Positions 1 through 6,628 of a stretch of DNA of 19,726 bases are shown here, one piece after another. Every line of letters begins with the position of its first letter. The first letter of the stretch is position 1. Both the position numbers and the translations under genes were made by a program. Source of the stretch: an uncultured Alistipes sp. (GTDB lineage Bacteria > Bacteroidota > Bacteroidia > Bacteroidales > Rikenellaceae); assembly GCA_900768045.1 (NCBI GenBank), contig CAAGBL010000030.1, positions 1 through 19,726 on the forward strand. The letters run 5' to 3'. The notes beneath the pieces were generated by a model, which saw nothing but the letters and a program-made list of their open reading frames with translations, searched no databases and was not told the DNA's origin.

Positions 1-37
1 CGGCTATTAGCCGGTTATGTTTACATTCCACCCCAAA

Positions 38-61
38 CCCCTGCCCTTGACAAGGGAGGGG
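38..61. repeat. Hairpin, two-part C/G-rich stem
   Basis: CCCCT (38-42) pairs with AGGGG (57-61) and CCCTT (44-48) pairs with AAGGG (52-56). One G (43) bulges and the loop is GAC (49-51). The result is ten base pairs in 24 bases. There is no T-run on either side, so it is not a classical terminator. A related sequence, CCCTGCC-TTT-GGCAGG-TGGGG, occurs at 265-285, which suggests a repeat family. Confidence 0.65.
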
Positions 62-67
62 CTTGTG

Positions 68-84
68 GCAAGGCTGCGCCTTGC
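68..84. repeat. Perfect 7-bp inverted repeat with 3-base loop
   Basis: GCAAGGC (68-74), loop TGC (75-77), GCCTTGC (78-84). It sits 6 bases after the 38-61 hairpin, so the two could fold as consecutive stem-loops in RNA. No T-run follows. Together with CGGCT-ATT-AGCCG at 1-13, this makes three hairpins in the first 84 bases. Confidence 0.65.
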
Positions 85-247
85 ATAAGAATATGTGTTA
101 ACAGGTCGCACTATCCTTGACATCTTTTTTCACTATCCCTTAGGTCATTGCGTCGCTATGTGCGATATCTGAAGCACTCTATGTAAAAATTAAGAGGAGC
201 AAGATTGCGTTTCTATTCATTATGCGTTGTTGTCGTGGGAGACTTGT

Positions 248-280
248 GGTTGTTCTTAGAACAACCCTGCCTTTGGCAGG
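248..280. repeat. Two adjoining, mutually exclusive hairpins
   Basis: GGTTGTTC (248-255) pairs perfectly with GAACAACC (259-266) across a TTA loop. The second stem, CCTGCC (266-271) with GGCAGG (275-280) across TTT, begins on the last base of the first. The two stems share base 266 and lie end to end. The second resembles the 38-61 hairpin. No gene starts immediately downstream, so I cannot assign a regulatory role. Confidence 0.6.
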
Positions 281-291
281 TGGGGAAGATG

Positions 292-318
292 GGGTTGATA
301 GGGTGAATAGGGTCGATG
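292..318. repeat. Three tandem degenerate 9-base repeats (GGGTnnATA)
   Basis: GGGTTGATA, GGGTGAATA and GGGTCGATG follow one another without a gap. Each shares GGGT and an AT core with the others. The period is 9 bases, so it stays in phase with codons and can make an open frame look coding when it is not. Confidence 0.6.
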
Positions 319-371
319 TGCTCGCTGCGCTTGATGGGGATTGCTTGGAAGAGCTATGTTTTCTTATTGCC

Positions 372-387
372 AGCTATGCTCATAGCT
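372..387. repeat. Perfect 7-bp inverted repeat
   Basis: AGCTATG (372-378) and CATAGCT (381-387) are separated by only CT. With such a small loop it could act as a near-palindromic DNA site or extrude as a short hairpin. No neighbouring gene gives it a clear function. Confidence 0.5.
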
Positions 388-398
388 ACCATATCAAG

Positions 399-434
399 AC
401 AATAGAGACAACAGAGAGGACAGAAGCAACAGAG
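399..434. repeat. Four tandem degenerate purine-rich 9-mers, partly inverted at 478-504
   Basis: ACAATAGAG, ACAACAGAG, AGGACAGAA and GCAACAGAG run in tandem with period 9. Parts recur in inverted orientation downstream: AGAGACAA (404-411) matches TTGTCTCT (497-504), and GGACAGA (418-424) matches TCTGTCC (478-484). The whole block could fold as a long interrupted stem with unequal internal loops. Confidence 0.55.
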
Positions 435-535
435 ATAAAACGAAGTCGGGTATCACCGCATTGTCTATGTTAGTCGCTCTGTCCGTGAACGTCGCTTTGT
501 CTCTGTTTCCCCTGTTTTTTGACCAATAGTATATA

Positions 536-567
536 AAAGAAAAAACCGCTGAGATTTCAGCGGTTTT
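536..567 (-). terminator. Rho-independent terminator of tRNA-Glu
   Basis: Read on the minus strand, an 11-bp perfect stem (557-567 with 542-552; core AACCGCTGA/TCAGCGGTT) with a 4-base loop (553-556) is followed by a T-rich run (TTTTTTCTTTT) at 546-536. The first stem base is the last base of the tRNA CCA, so termination directly abuts the mature tRNA. Confidence 0.9.
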
Positions 568-641
568 GGTAGTGGATAGGGGATTCGAACCCCTATGTCA
601 TGCGTGAGAGGCATGTATCCTAGCCCTTAGATGAATCCACC
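567..641 (-). tRNA. tRNA-Glu (anticodon CTC), CCA encoded
   Basis: The minus strand folds as a full cloverleaf of 75 bases including CCA. The acceptor stem is GGTGGAT (641-635) with ATCCACT (577-571), containing one G-U pair. The discriminator is A (570) and genomic CCA lies at 569-567. The D arm has the ATC/GAT short stem typical of tRNA-Glu. The anticodon stem is CATGC/GCATG around loop CTCTCAC, so bases 34-36 are CTC (608-606), which reads GAG. The T arm is AGGGG/CCCCT with loop TTCGAAT. Overall sequence similarity to E. coli tRNA-Glu supports the identity. The E. coli anticodon is TTC, whereas this is the GAG-specific isoacceptor. It has its own promoter and terminator. Confidence 0.95.
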
Positions 642-680
642 ATTTTGGGTTGTCATTCGGGTTATTTCCTTTTGACGATG

Positions 681-711
681 CAAATATACTGCAATTTTTT
701 TATTCTGCAAA
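681..711 (-). promoter_or_regulatory. Bacteroidetes-type promoter of tRNA-Glu
   Basis: On the minus strand TTTG (711-708) is followed after 19 bases by TATATTTG (688-681). Both match the Bacteroidetes primary sigma consensus (TTTG, about 19-20 bases, TAnnTTTG). Transcription would start near 675, about 34 bases before the tRNA 5' end at 641. Both elements match the consensus exactly. Confidence 0.85.
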
Positions 712-829
712 CTTTTTCGCAAAAAAAATGTAAAAAATATCACTTTTTCTAATTTTTACCCCAAAAATGCGTCTAAATCACATCTCTTGTGACTTTATAG
801 GCCTAAAAACATGATTATTTATGGGTATG

Positions 830-867
830 AAAAAAGAGGGTGTACAATAATCATTGCAGCACCCTCT
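830..867 (-). terminator. Terminator after degQ
   Basis: On the minus strand AGAGGGTG (867-860) pairs with CACCCTCT (842-835), followed by a run of T at 835-830. The loop contains a further CAAT/ATTG pairing (856-853 with 848-845). It lies 17 bases past the degQ stop. Between it and the tRNA promoter (about 712-829) I see only AT-rich sequence without a recognisable feature. Confidence 0.85.
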
Positions 868-884
868 CGCATGTTTTATAAATA

Positions 885-2345
885 TTACTCCACAATCATA
901 TAGCTTGATGCTCTGCCGTTAGGGTAGATACCGTCGATAGAGCTAATCTTATCGCTAAGCTTGTCAAGGTCATCGACGCTATATATTGCCTTGTCGTTGA
1001 TGTGCGTGATGATGAAGCCCTCACGTATGCGGGCACGCTGCATAAGTCCGTCAGCCGAAACCTTTGTCACCTGCACGCCACCACGAATATCGAGCTCCTT
1101 GCATAGCTTGGCTGATGCCGTTACGAACTTACCGCCCAGAAGTGCTGATACGTCGACATCCTCTGCTGTGAGTAGCTTAGCCTCGCCACTCTTATTCTGC
1201 AAGGTAACATCGAGAGTCAGGCTCTTGCCGTCACGCTCCACTGTAACCTTTATCTTGTCGCCTGGACGTCGTTTGCCTATCTGCTCGAGGAGTGTAGCAC
1301 TGTCGTTAATCTCGACACCCTCAATTGAGCGTATAACATCGCCCTTGCGTATGCCAGCCTTCGACGCCGAGCCATCTTCCGATACTGAGGCTACATACAC
1401 GCCACCAATCTTACTGATGCCCGTCTCTTTGCCCATCTGGTCGATAAACTGCTGGTCGATGGCTCTAAACGAGATGCCCAACACGGCACGTTGTACTACG
1501 CCCGACTCCTTGAGGTCTACGACAACCTTGCGCACGATGCTCTCGGGTACGGCAAATGAGTAGCCCACGTAGCTGCCTGTCGAGGTCTTGATAATGGTGT
1601 TTATGCCTACAAGCTCGCCACGAGCATTTACAAGCGCACCGCCCGAGTTACCAGGGTTTACTGCTGCATCTGTCTGTATGAATGCTTCGATGCCATAGCG
1701 GTTGTCTATAGCGCCAAGGCTACGTGCCTTAGCTGATACGATACCTGCCGTGACTGTCGACTGTAGGCCCATGGGGTAGCCAATGGCGAGCACCCACTCG
1801 CCGAGGCGTAGCTCGTCAGATGAGCCAAAGGCGAGCGTTGGCAGCTCCTGAGCCTCAATCTTAAGTAGCGCAACATCTGTTGCTGGATCGCTACCTATAA
1901 CCTTACCATCGTAGGCACGACCGTCGGCGAGCTTAACCTTTACTGTAGAGGCACCCTCGATGACGTGGTTGTTTGTCACGATATATCCATCTGTCGATAT
2001 AATCACTCCTGAGCCTCCTGCCTGAGCCTCACGCTCCGAGGGCATTCCCTCGGGCATGCCGAAGAAGAAAAAGAAGGGATCGAGATTACGTTGTGAGCTA
2101 ATCTTCTTCGTTGCCTCAATGCTCACCACGGCCTTTACTGCTCGCTCGGCTGCCGTTGTGAGGTCGGGATATTCTTGAATGTTGGCCGACGAAGCAAATA
2201 CGTTAGGCACTTCGGCAACTCTCTCAACAACGGCTGTTAGAGGTTGCTCGGTAGTCATACGATGTGTTAATATGCCCGTTGTTAGGGCACTCGATGCTGT
2301 CGCTACAAGGACAACAGCACCAATTACTAATACGCTTTTTTTCAT
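885..2345 (-). CDS. degQ: Periplasmic serine protease, HtrA/DegQ family (Do-like)
   Basis: This is an envelope quality-control protease and chaperone that degrades misfolded periplasmic proteins. From the chosen ATG the protein is 486 aa. A hydrophobic N-terminal segment (about 4-26) exports or anchors it. The trypsin-like domain has the catalytic triad His127 (NNHVIEG), Asp157 (DPATDVALLK) and Ser234 (NPGNSGGALV). Two PDZ domains follow (about 285-380 and 400-486), including GIRKGDVI and REGFIITHIN. Length and two-PDZ layout fit DegP/DegQ rather than single-PDZ DegS. An upstream in-frame TTG at 2366 would add seven residues. I prefer ATG at 2345 because the signal begins MKK there. A phenylalanine run (91-95) precedes the protease core in a region that corresponds to the mobile LA loop of this family. 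It is transcribed alone, between two terminators. Confidence 0.95.
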   Translation of the reverse strand: MKKSVLVIGAVVLVATASSALTTGILTHRMTTEQPLTAVVERVAEVPNVFASSANIQEYPDLTTAAERAVKAVVSIEATKKISSQRNLDPFFFFFGMPEGMPSEREAQAGGSGVIISTDGYIVTNNHVIEGASTVKVKLADGRAYDGKVIGSDPATDVALLKIEAQELPTLAFGSSDELRLGEWVLAIGYPMGLQSTVTAGIVSAKARSLGAIDNRYGIEAFIQTDAAVNPGNSGGALVNARGELVGINTIIKTSTGSYVGYSFAVPESIVRKVVVDLKESGVVQRAVLGISFRAIDQQFIDQMGKETGISKIGGVYVASVSEDGSASKAGIRKGDVIRSIEGVEINDSATLLEQIGKRRPGDKIKVTVERDGKSLTLDVTLQNKSGEAKLLTAEDVDVSALLGGKFVTASAKLCKELDIRGGVQVTKVSADGLMQRARIREGFIITHINDKAIYSVDDLDKLSDKISSIDGIYPNGRASSYMIVE

Positions 2346-2405
2346 CACAATAAAATTTTGGTTCAAGCGTCGATATTCATCATAGGCGGTGTCAGTTATT
2401 TTAGC

Positions 2406-2434
2406 AAAAAAATAACGCCCACGTGGGGCGTTAT
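2406..2434 (-). terminator. Terminator of the hpt-queE-ftsB unit
   Basis: On the minus strand ATAACGCCC (2434-2426, read as its complement arm) pairs perfectly over 9 bp with 2420-2412 around a 5-base loop, and a run of T follows at 2412-2406. It lies 23 bases beyond the ftsB-like stop and upstream of degQ, so it separates the two units. Confidence 0.92.
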
Positions 2435-2456
2435 ATTGTGTGGAATATCTAACTAT

Positions 2457-2741
2457 TTACTCTTCGACGATGTAGACAACCTCGCCACTGCGTTGCAGCA
2501 AGAAGCTTTCACGGGCAAACTTCTCGAGAAAGTCGGGGGAGTGCTGCAAATCCTGGATAAAGCTACTATCACGAGTAATCTTATCCTGAAGCTCTGCAAC
2601 CCTAACCTCTATCTCGGCATGGCGCTTGCTCGTCTTGACAATATCTTCAACGGTGTGCACCGAGACAATAATTGTGAAGATGGCGATGGCCAAGGTCAGC
2701 GTTATCCAAAAGTATTTTACTATGCTACTTCGTATGTCCAT
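2457..2741 (-). CDS. ftsB: FtsB/DivIC-family septum formation initiator
   Basis: This is a small bitopic division protein of 94 aa. It has a short cytoplasmic tail, one membrane segment (about 9-27, rich in I, L, A and T) and a heptad-like coiled coil (about 30-60). A C-terminal region with LEKFARESFLLQRSGEVVY, typical of FtsB/DivIC, completes it. These proteins work with FtsL and the FtsQ/DivIB counterpart to license septal peptidoglycan synthesis. The gene starts 6 bases after queE ends and is the last gene before a terminator. FtsB and DivIC cannot be told apart from sequence alone at this length, so the symbol is provisional. A link to the purine and queuosine genes upstream is co-transcription only. 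Confidence 0.85.
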   Translation of the reverse strand: MDIRSSIVKYFWITLTLAIAIFTIIVSVHTVEDIVKTSKRHAEIEVRVAELQDKITRDSSFIQDLQHSPDFLEKFARESFLLQRSGEVVYIVEE

Positions 2742-2747
2742 ACCTTA

Positions 2748-3383
2748 TTATGGAATATGCATAAACTTATGCGTTTGAATCGAGATGTTCCACTCGGGGT
2801 GCTCCTTTACCCACTCCACAAGCGTAGGTATGATGCTCTCGTATACGCTCCACTCGGGTTGTAGATATAGGCGGCACTTGCGTCCCACCTTTGTCTGGCA
2901 CTCCTGAGCCCATGCGATATCCTCCTCGGTCTGCACGATGACCTTAAGCTCGTCGGCACGGCGGAAAGCCTCGTCGAGGGGTGGTAGCTGGCGCTTAGGC
3001 GATAGACATACCCAGTCGAACTCGCCGCTGAGGGGCTGTGTGCCCGATGTCTCGAGAAATATCTCAAGGCCTCGAGCATGTAGCTCACGTGTGAGCGTGC
3101 CCAAAGGGTACAACAATGGTTCGCCACCAGTGATGACAATGGCTTGTGCCGAGCACGACGCAGCACGCTCGACGATTACATCGACCTCGGTAGGTGGAAA
3201 GACCTTAGGGTTCCACGTGTACTTAGCGTCGCACCAGCGGCAGCCAACATCGCAGCCACCGAGGCGTATGAAGTAGGCGGGCTTGCCTGAGTGGTAGCCC
3301 TCGCCCTGAATGGTGTAGAAGTCCTCGACTAAGGGGAGCTTGCGGCCACCCTCGAGGAGCTCCAAATCGGGATTAATCTTCAT
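2748..3383 (-). CDS. queE: 7-carboxy-7-deazaguanine synthase (radical SAM)
   Basis: QueE converts 6-carboxytetrahydropterin to 7-carboxy-7-deazaguanine, a radical SAM ring contraction that commits material to preQ0 and then queuosine in tRNA. The 211-residue protein has the family N-terminus (DFYTIQGEGYHSGKPAYFIR) and a CX3CX2C iron-sulphur motif at Cys44, Cys48 and Cys51 (CDVGCRWCD). The SAM-contacting TGGEP lies at 85-89. Other queuosine genes (queC, queD, queF) are not in this window. It overlaps the 3' end of hpt by 11 bases in a different frame, implying translational coupling. Length is normal for the family. Confidence 0.95.
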   Translation of the reverse strand: MKINPDLELLEGGRKLPLVEDFYTIQGEGYHSGKPAYFIRLGGCDVGCRWCDAKYTWNPKVFPPTEVDVIVERAASCSAQAIVITGGEPLLYPLGTLTRELHARGLEIFLETSGTQPLSGEFDWVCLSPKRQLPPLDEAFRRADELKVIVQTEEDIAWAQECQTKVGRKCRLYLQPEWSVYESIIPTLVEWVKEHPEWNISIQTHKFMHIP

Positions 3384-3918
3384 CTAACACGTAAATATCT
3401 TTGAGGTTACGGCCAATCTGGTTGTAGTCGAGACCGTAGCCAACAATAAACTCGTTGCCAATAGGCATTGCCACATAGTCGATCTTATACTCGTACAAGA
3501 ACTTCTCGGGCTTGAAGAAGAGGGTGCAGATTGATACACTTGCTGGGTTACGCTCCTTGAGGTAGTCCAATAAGTAGTTCATGCTGTGACCTGTCTCGAC
3601 AATATCCTCGACGATGATGATATCCTTGCCTTCGATGTCGAAGTCGATGCCGAGGTGCTGCTTGATGCTACCCGTAGATTGTGTGCCCTCGTATGACGAA
3701 ATCTTAACAAAGGCAAGACGGCTGTCAAATGTAGTCTTACGTACAAGATCGCTAAGAAATAAAAATGCACCGCTAAGAACACCCAAGAAGATAGGGGTCT
3801 TACCCTTATAGCGCTCGTTGAGCTGGTCGGCAACACGCTCAACAGCCTTGTCAATCTCCTCAGCGGGAATCATGGTCTTGAACTTTCTGTCAAGAAGTTT
3901 TATTCTTTCGATTTCCAT
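3373..3918 (-). CDS. hpt: Hypoxanthine phosphoribosyltransferase
   Basis: This cytoplasmic purine-salvage enzyme joins hypoxanthine (often guanine too) to PRPP, giving IMP or GMP. It has 181 aa, the usual bacterial length. The PRPP-binding motif IIIVEDIVETGHS lies at 100-112 with the acidic pair Glu104-Asp105. The flexible-loop SSYEGT is at 74-79. GVLSGAFLFLSDL (46-58) supplies the PPi-binding loop, and the C-terminal FIVGYGLDYNQ contacts the base. It is the first gene of a unit with queE and the ftsB-like gene, with its own promoter just downstream of hydF. GTP is the precursor of both purine and 7-deazaguanine compounds, so pairing with queE is metabolically plausible, but that is inference. 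Confidence 0.95.
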   Translation of the reverse strand: MEIERIKLLDRKFKTMIPAEEIDKAVERVADQLNERYKGKTPIFLGVLSGAFLFLSDLVRKTTFDSRLAFVKISSYEGTQSTGSIKQHLGIDFDIEGKDIIIVEDIVETGHSMNYLLDYLKERNPASVSICTLFFKPEKFLYEYKIDYVAMPIGNEFIVGYGLDYNQIGRNLKDIYVLDED

Positions 3919-3935
3919 AATCGTTAAAATTTTGT

Positions 3936-3967
3936 CAAAGTTATAAAATTATTCCAATCTTGCCAAA
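3936..3967 (-). promoter_or_regulatory. Bacteroidetes-type promoter of hpt-queE-ftsB
   Basis: On the minus strand TTTG (3967-3964) is followed after exactly 20 bases by TAACTTTG (3943-3936), a full match to TTTG-N20-TAnnTTTG. It begins one base after the hydF stop codon. The predicted start near 3930 leaves a leader of only about 11 bases before the hpt ATG (3918). This makes hpt the head of a separate unit, even though hydF read-through remains possible because I see no terminator in the 49-base gap. Confidence 0.85.
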
Positions 3968-5152
3968 TTACTCGGTCTTAACTCGTTCGAGAATGCCGCC
4001 TAAGGCTGCCAGTATCACGCCATAGTTCGTAATAGCCACGCCCTGCTTACGGGCACGCTCAATGCGGCTGAGCACGTGGCGACGATTGAACATGCAGGCG
4101 CCACAATGTATTACAAGGTCGTACTGAGACAAATCCTCGGGGTAGTCGGCACCTCCCACAATGTCGATATGTAGCCCCTCGCCAAACCTTTTACGCAAGA
4201 TGCGAGGAAGTTTTACTCGTCCAATATCCTCATTTTGAGGCGTATGCGAGCATGCCTCGGCAATGAGTATGCGTGACTTTTCGTTAAGGCGTTTAAGCGC
4301 CTTAACGCCCTCGGTAAAGAGCTTTATATCGCCCTTGTAGCGAGCAAAGAGTATTGAGAACGAGGTTAAGGTAGACTCCTTAGGCTTAAGTTGATACACC
4401 TCCTCGAAGGCTTGCGAGTCGGTGATGATTAGCTCGGGCGCTCTGCCCAGCGAAGCCAAAGCCTCAGCCATGCGGTCGGGGGTGCAACAGATGGGTATGC
4501 ATCCTCTGTCCAAGAGCTCACGAATGGTCTGCACCTGAGGCTGAATGAGTCGCCCCTTAGGTGCTGACTTATCTTGTGGCATTACGAGCAACACCCTGTC
4601 GCCCGCCTTGCAGAAGCCCTCGGTAATTAGCCTCTCCTCGCCCCTGCCCGTGGCGGCAATCTTCTCCAAAAGGGTGTCTATACCCTCGCCCGTAACGGAG
4701 CTAACAAGTATGGGCTTAAGCTTTGTGCGTAGCTCTATGTTTTGAGCAATAGCTGACGGATCGTTGAGTCTGTCTATCTGTGAAAGAACCGTAATCGTAG
4801 GTATCTCACGTACTCTGCACTCCTCGATTAAGGCATACTCGCTCTCGGCATTGGCATTGGTAAAGAGCACTACGGCAATGTCAGTGCTGTCGAGGCTCTT
4901 TGCGGTGCGTGCCATGCGCTCGCCACCAAGCGTTGTGCTATCATCGAGGCCTGGGGTGTCGATATATAGTGCTGCGCCAAGGCCATTAATCTCAACGCTC
5001 TTCTGTACGGGGTCAGTCGTGGTGCCGGGTGTTGCTGAGACGATGGCAACATCTTGACCTACAAGCCTATTAAGTAGTGACGACTTGCCCGCATTTGTGC
5101 GTCCAAAGAGCGCTACATGCACTCGCTCGGACTTAGGTACTGAGAGTGCCAT
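3968..5152 (-). CDS. hydF: [FeFe]-hydrogenase H-cluster maturation GTPase HydF
   Basis: HydF is the scaffold that receives the 2Fe subcluster made by HydE and HydG and delivers it to apo-HydA. The 394-residue protein has an N-terminal Era/TrmE-like GTPase domain: P-loop GRTNAGKS (17-24), switch threonines in TPGTTTDP (41-48) and G3 DTPG (65-68). A dimerisation domain follows, then the C-terminal iron-sulphur domain with CXHX45HCXXC (Cys301, His303, His349, Cys350, Cys353). The G4 position reads SQID (124-127) instead of classical NKxD, so nucleotide specificity may be relaxed. It starts 3 bases after the hydG stop and ends the hyd operon. Confidence 0.96.
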   Translation of the reverse strand: MALSVPKSERVHVALFGRTNAGKSSLLNRLVGQDVAIVSATPGTTTDPVQKSVEINGLGAALYIDTPGLDDSTTLGGERMARTAKSLDSTDIAVVLFTNANAESEYALIEECRVREIPTITVLSQIDRLNDPSAIAQNIELRTKLKPILVSSVTGEGIDTLLEKIAATGRGEERLITEGFCKAGDRVLLVMPQDKSAPKGRLIQPQVQTIRELLDRGCIPICCTPDRMAEALASLGRAPELIITDSQAFEEVYQLKPKESTLTSFSILFARYKGDIKLFTEGVKALKRLNEKSRILIAEACSHTPQNEDIGRVKLPRILRKRFGEGLHIDIVGGADYPEDLSQYDLVIHCGACMFNRRHVLSRIERARKQGVAITNYGVILAALGGILERVKTE

Positions 5153-5155
5153 ACG

Positions 5156-6580
5156 CTAAAATCTAAAGTCGCGTTGTCCCTCGACAATAGCTCGTAGGTT
5201 GCGCTCGGTAATCTGGCGCACCTTCTCCGAAGGGATAACCTGTGTTAGGCGCTCAATCATCTTCTTGCCCTCAATCTTAACCATTGGCGAGGCGTAGTCC
5301 TCGAGGTACTCGGCAAGCGTCATAAGGGCATTTGGAGCACAGCAGTTGCCAATCAGGCCACGCTTAGCCAACGACATAAATCTGTCGCCCGTACGTCCCT
5401 CACGGTAGCATGCGGTGCAGAAGCTTGGGATATATCCGAGGTTGAGCAGCCAGCCCACAATCTCGTCCAAAGTGCGGTTATCCGAGATGTCGAACTGCGC
5501 AGAGTCCTCAGCATCTTCGATACCCTCGGCATAGCCACCTACCGATGTCTTTGAGCCACCGCTAAGCTGCGATACACCCACGTCGAGGACAAGCTCACGT
5601 GAGCGCTGCGACTCTCGTGTTGAGACAATCATGCCTGTATATGGCACTGCGAGGCGCAATACGGCAACAATGCGGCGGAATACCTCATCTGTCACGGCAT
5701 TAGGGAAGTCCTTAGGGTCGATGTCGTCGGCAGGGCGGATACGTGGAACGCTAATGGTGTGTGGGCCCACGCCAAAGCGAGCCTCGAGGTGCTCGGCATG
5801 CATCAAGATACCGACAACGTCGTAACGGTAGTTCGACAAGCCAAATAGTGCTCCCACGCCCACGTCGTCGATGCCACCAAGCATCGCACGATCCATAGCC
5901 TCGGTGTGGTATGCCCAGTCGCTCTTGGGGCCTGTTGGGTGGAGCTTCTCGTATGTCTCACGGTCGTATGTCTCCTCAAAGAGGATATATGTGCCGATGC
6001 CTGCATCCTTAAGACGTGTGTAGTTCTCGACGGTTGTAGCGGCAATGTTTACATTTACACGACGTATGGCGCCGTTCTTATGGTGAATAGAGTAGATGGT
6101 GTCGATAGACTCCAATACATACTCAATAGGGCTTAGCTTGGGGTGCTCGCCCGTCTCAAGAGCAAGGCGCTTGTGGCCCATGTCCTGAAGTGCAATAACC
6201 TCACGACGAATCTCCTCCTGCGTAAGCTTACGGCGAGGAATAGTGCGGTTTTGTGCGTGGTAAGGACAATATACACAGCCATTTACGCAGTGATTAGAGA
6301 GATACAATGGCGCAAACATTACAATACGGTTGCCATATATCTGCTCCTTGAGCCTACGGGCAATCGAGTACATGCGCTCCTCAATCTCCTTGTCCTCAAC
6401 CTCTATAAGTACGGCTGCCTCACGGTGTGATATTCCCTTGCCAAGCTCTGCCTTAGCCAATATCTCCTCGATGAGTGCCCTATCGTTCTTATGCTCAACA
6501 GCATATTGAAGTGTTGAGCGTATCTCGCCGTCGTGGATAAATTCGGCGGCATGCTCCGACTTTACGTTATATTCAATCAT
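5156..6580 (-). CDS. hydG: [FeFe]-hydrogenase maturation radical SAM tyrosine lyase HydG
   Basis: HydG cleaves tyrosine to p-cresol and dehydroglycine, then forms CO and cyanide bound to iron for the H-cluster. From ATG 6580 it is 474 aa, the usual length. The radical SAM cluster is CX3CX2C (Cys98, Cys102, Cys105; NHCVNGCVYCPYH). The C-terminal auxiliary cluster that distinguishes HydG from thiamine ThiH is present as CX2CX22C (Cys388, Cys391, Cys414; FCTACYREGRTGDRF ... CCAPN). An in-frame TTG at 6604 would add an unlikely MLNKKRNT leader, so I use the ATG. The gene sits between hydE (44-base gap) and hydF (3-base gap). All recognised essential cysteines are intact. Confidence 0.96.
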   Translation of the reverse strand: MIEYNVKSEHAAEFIHDGEIRSTLQYAVEHKNDRALIEEILAKAELGKGISHREAAVLIEVEDKEIEERMYSIARRLKEQIYGNRIVMFAPLYLSNHCVNGCVYCPYHAQNRTIPRRKLTQEEIRREVIALQDMGHKRLALETGEHPKLSPIEYVLESIDTIYSIHHKNGAIRRVNVNIAATTVENYTRLKDAGIGTYILFEETYDRETYEKLHPTGPKSDWAYHTEAMDRAMLGGIDDVGVGALFGLSNYRYDVVGILMHAEHLEARFGVGPHTISVPRIRPADDIDPKDFPNAVTDEVFRRIVAVLRLAVPYTGMIVSTRESQRSRELVLDVGVSQLSGGSKTSVGGYAEGIEDAEDSAQFDISDNRTLDEIVGWLLNLGYIPSFCTACYREGRTGDRFMSLAKRGLIGNCCAPNALMTLAEYLEDYASPMVKIEGKKMIERLTQVIPSEKVRQITERNLRAIVEGQRDFRF

Positions 6581-6606
6581 CGTATTTCGTTTTTTATTTA
6601 ACAAAA

Positions 6607-6628
6607 GGGGTTAATTAAGTGGGGTTAA
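6607..6628. repeat. Direct repeat GGGGTTAA in the hydE-hydG gap
   Basis: GGGGTTAA occurs at 6607-6614 and 6621-6628 with 6 bases between them. The copies straddle the hydE stop codon. The 44-base gap contains no promoter match or hairpin that I can see, so hydG is probably transcribed from the hydA promoter. Confidence 0.35.

Larger units (their letters stand above)
1..535. other. Gene-free, hairpin- and repeat-rich intergenic region
   Basis: I find no convincing gene here. The longest open frame (222-473, plus strand, 83 codons) has no family resemblance. Its low-complexity stretches (DRVNRVDV and ETTERTEATE) are translations of 9-base tandem repeats. The region instead holds at least five short perfect inverted repeats with 2-3 base loops (1-13, within 38-61, 68-84, 248-266, 372-387) and two arrays of degenerate 9-mers. 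Its base composition alternates between G-rich, A-rich and T-rich patches, unlike the genes to the right. This is the pattern of dispersed intergenic repeats rather than a decayed gene, but that is inference. A gene may end just left of the window, in which case the first hairpins could be its terminator. Confidence 0.6.

Noticed and set aside
222..473. 83-codon open frame on the plus strand
   Set aside because: It is built from 9-base tandem repeats and inverted repeats, contains low-complexity DRVNRVDV and ETTERTEATE runs, and has no recognisable domain, promoter or partner gene.
961..1563. 200-codon plus-strand frame opposite degQ
   Set aside because: It lies antisense within a clear HtrA protease gene. 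Its serine/arginine-rich composition is typical of an antisense shadow.
2055..2080. Run of five Phe codons in degQ as a frameshift or slippage site
   Set aside because: The frame is intact on both sides, and a Phe-rich stretch before the protease core is common in Bacteroidetes HtrA proteins.
2346..2405. Promoter for degQ using the terminator T-run as -33 (TTTG, N20, TATGATGA)
   Set aside because: Spacing is right, but the -7 element matches TAnnTTTG at only about half of the fixed positions, so I do not call it.
5156..6580. ThiH (thiamine tyrosine lyase) as an alternative for HydG
   Set aside because: The C-terminal CX2CX22C auxiliary-cluster motif is present and the gene lies between hydE and hydF.
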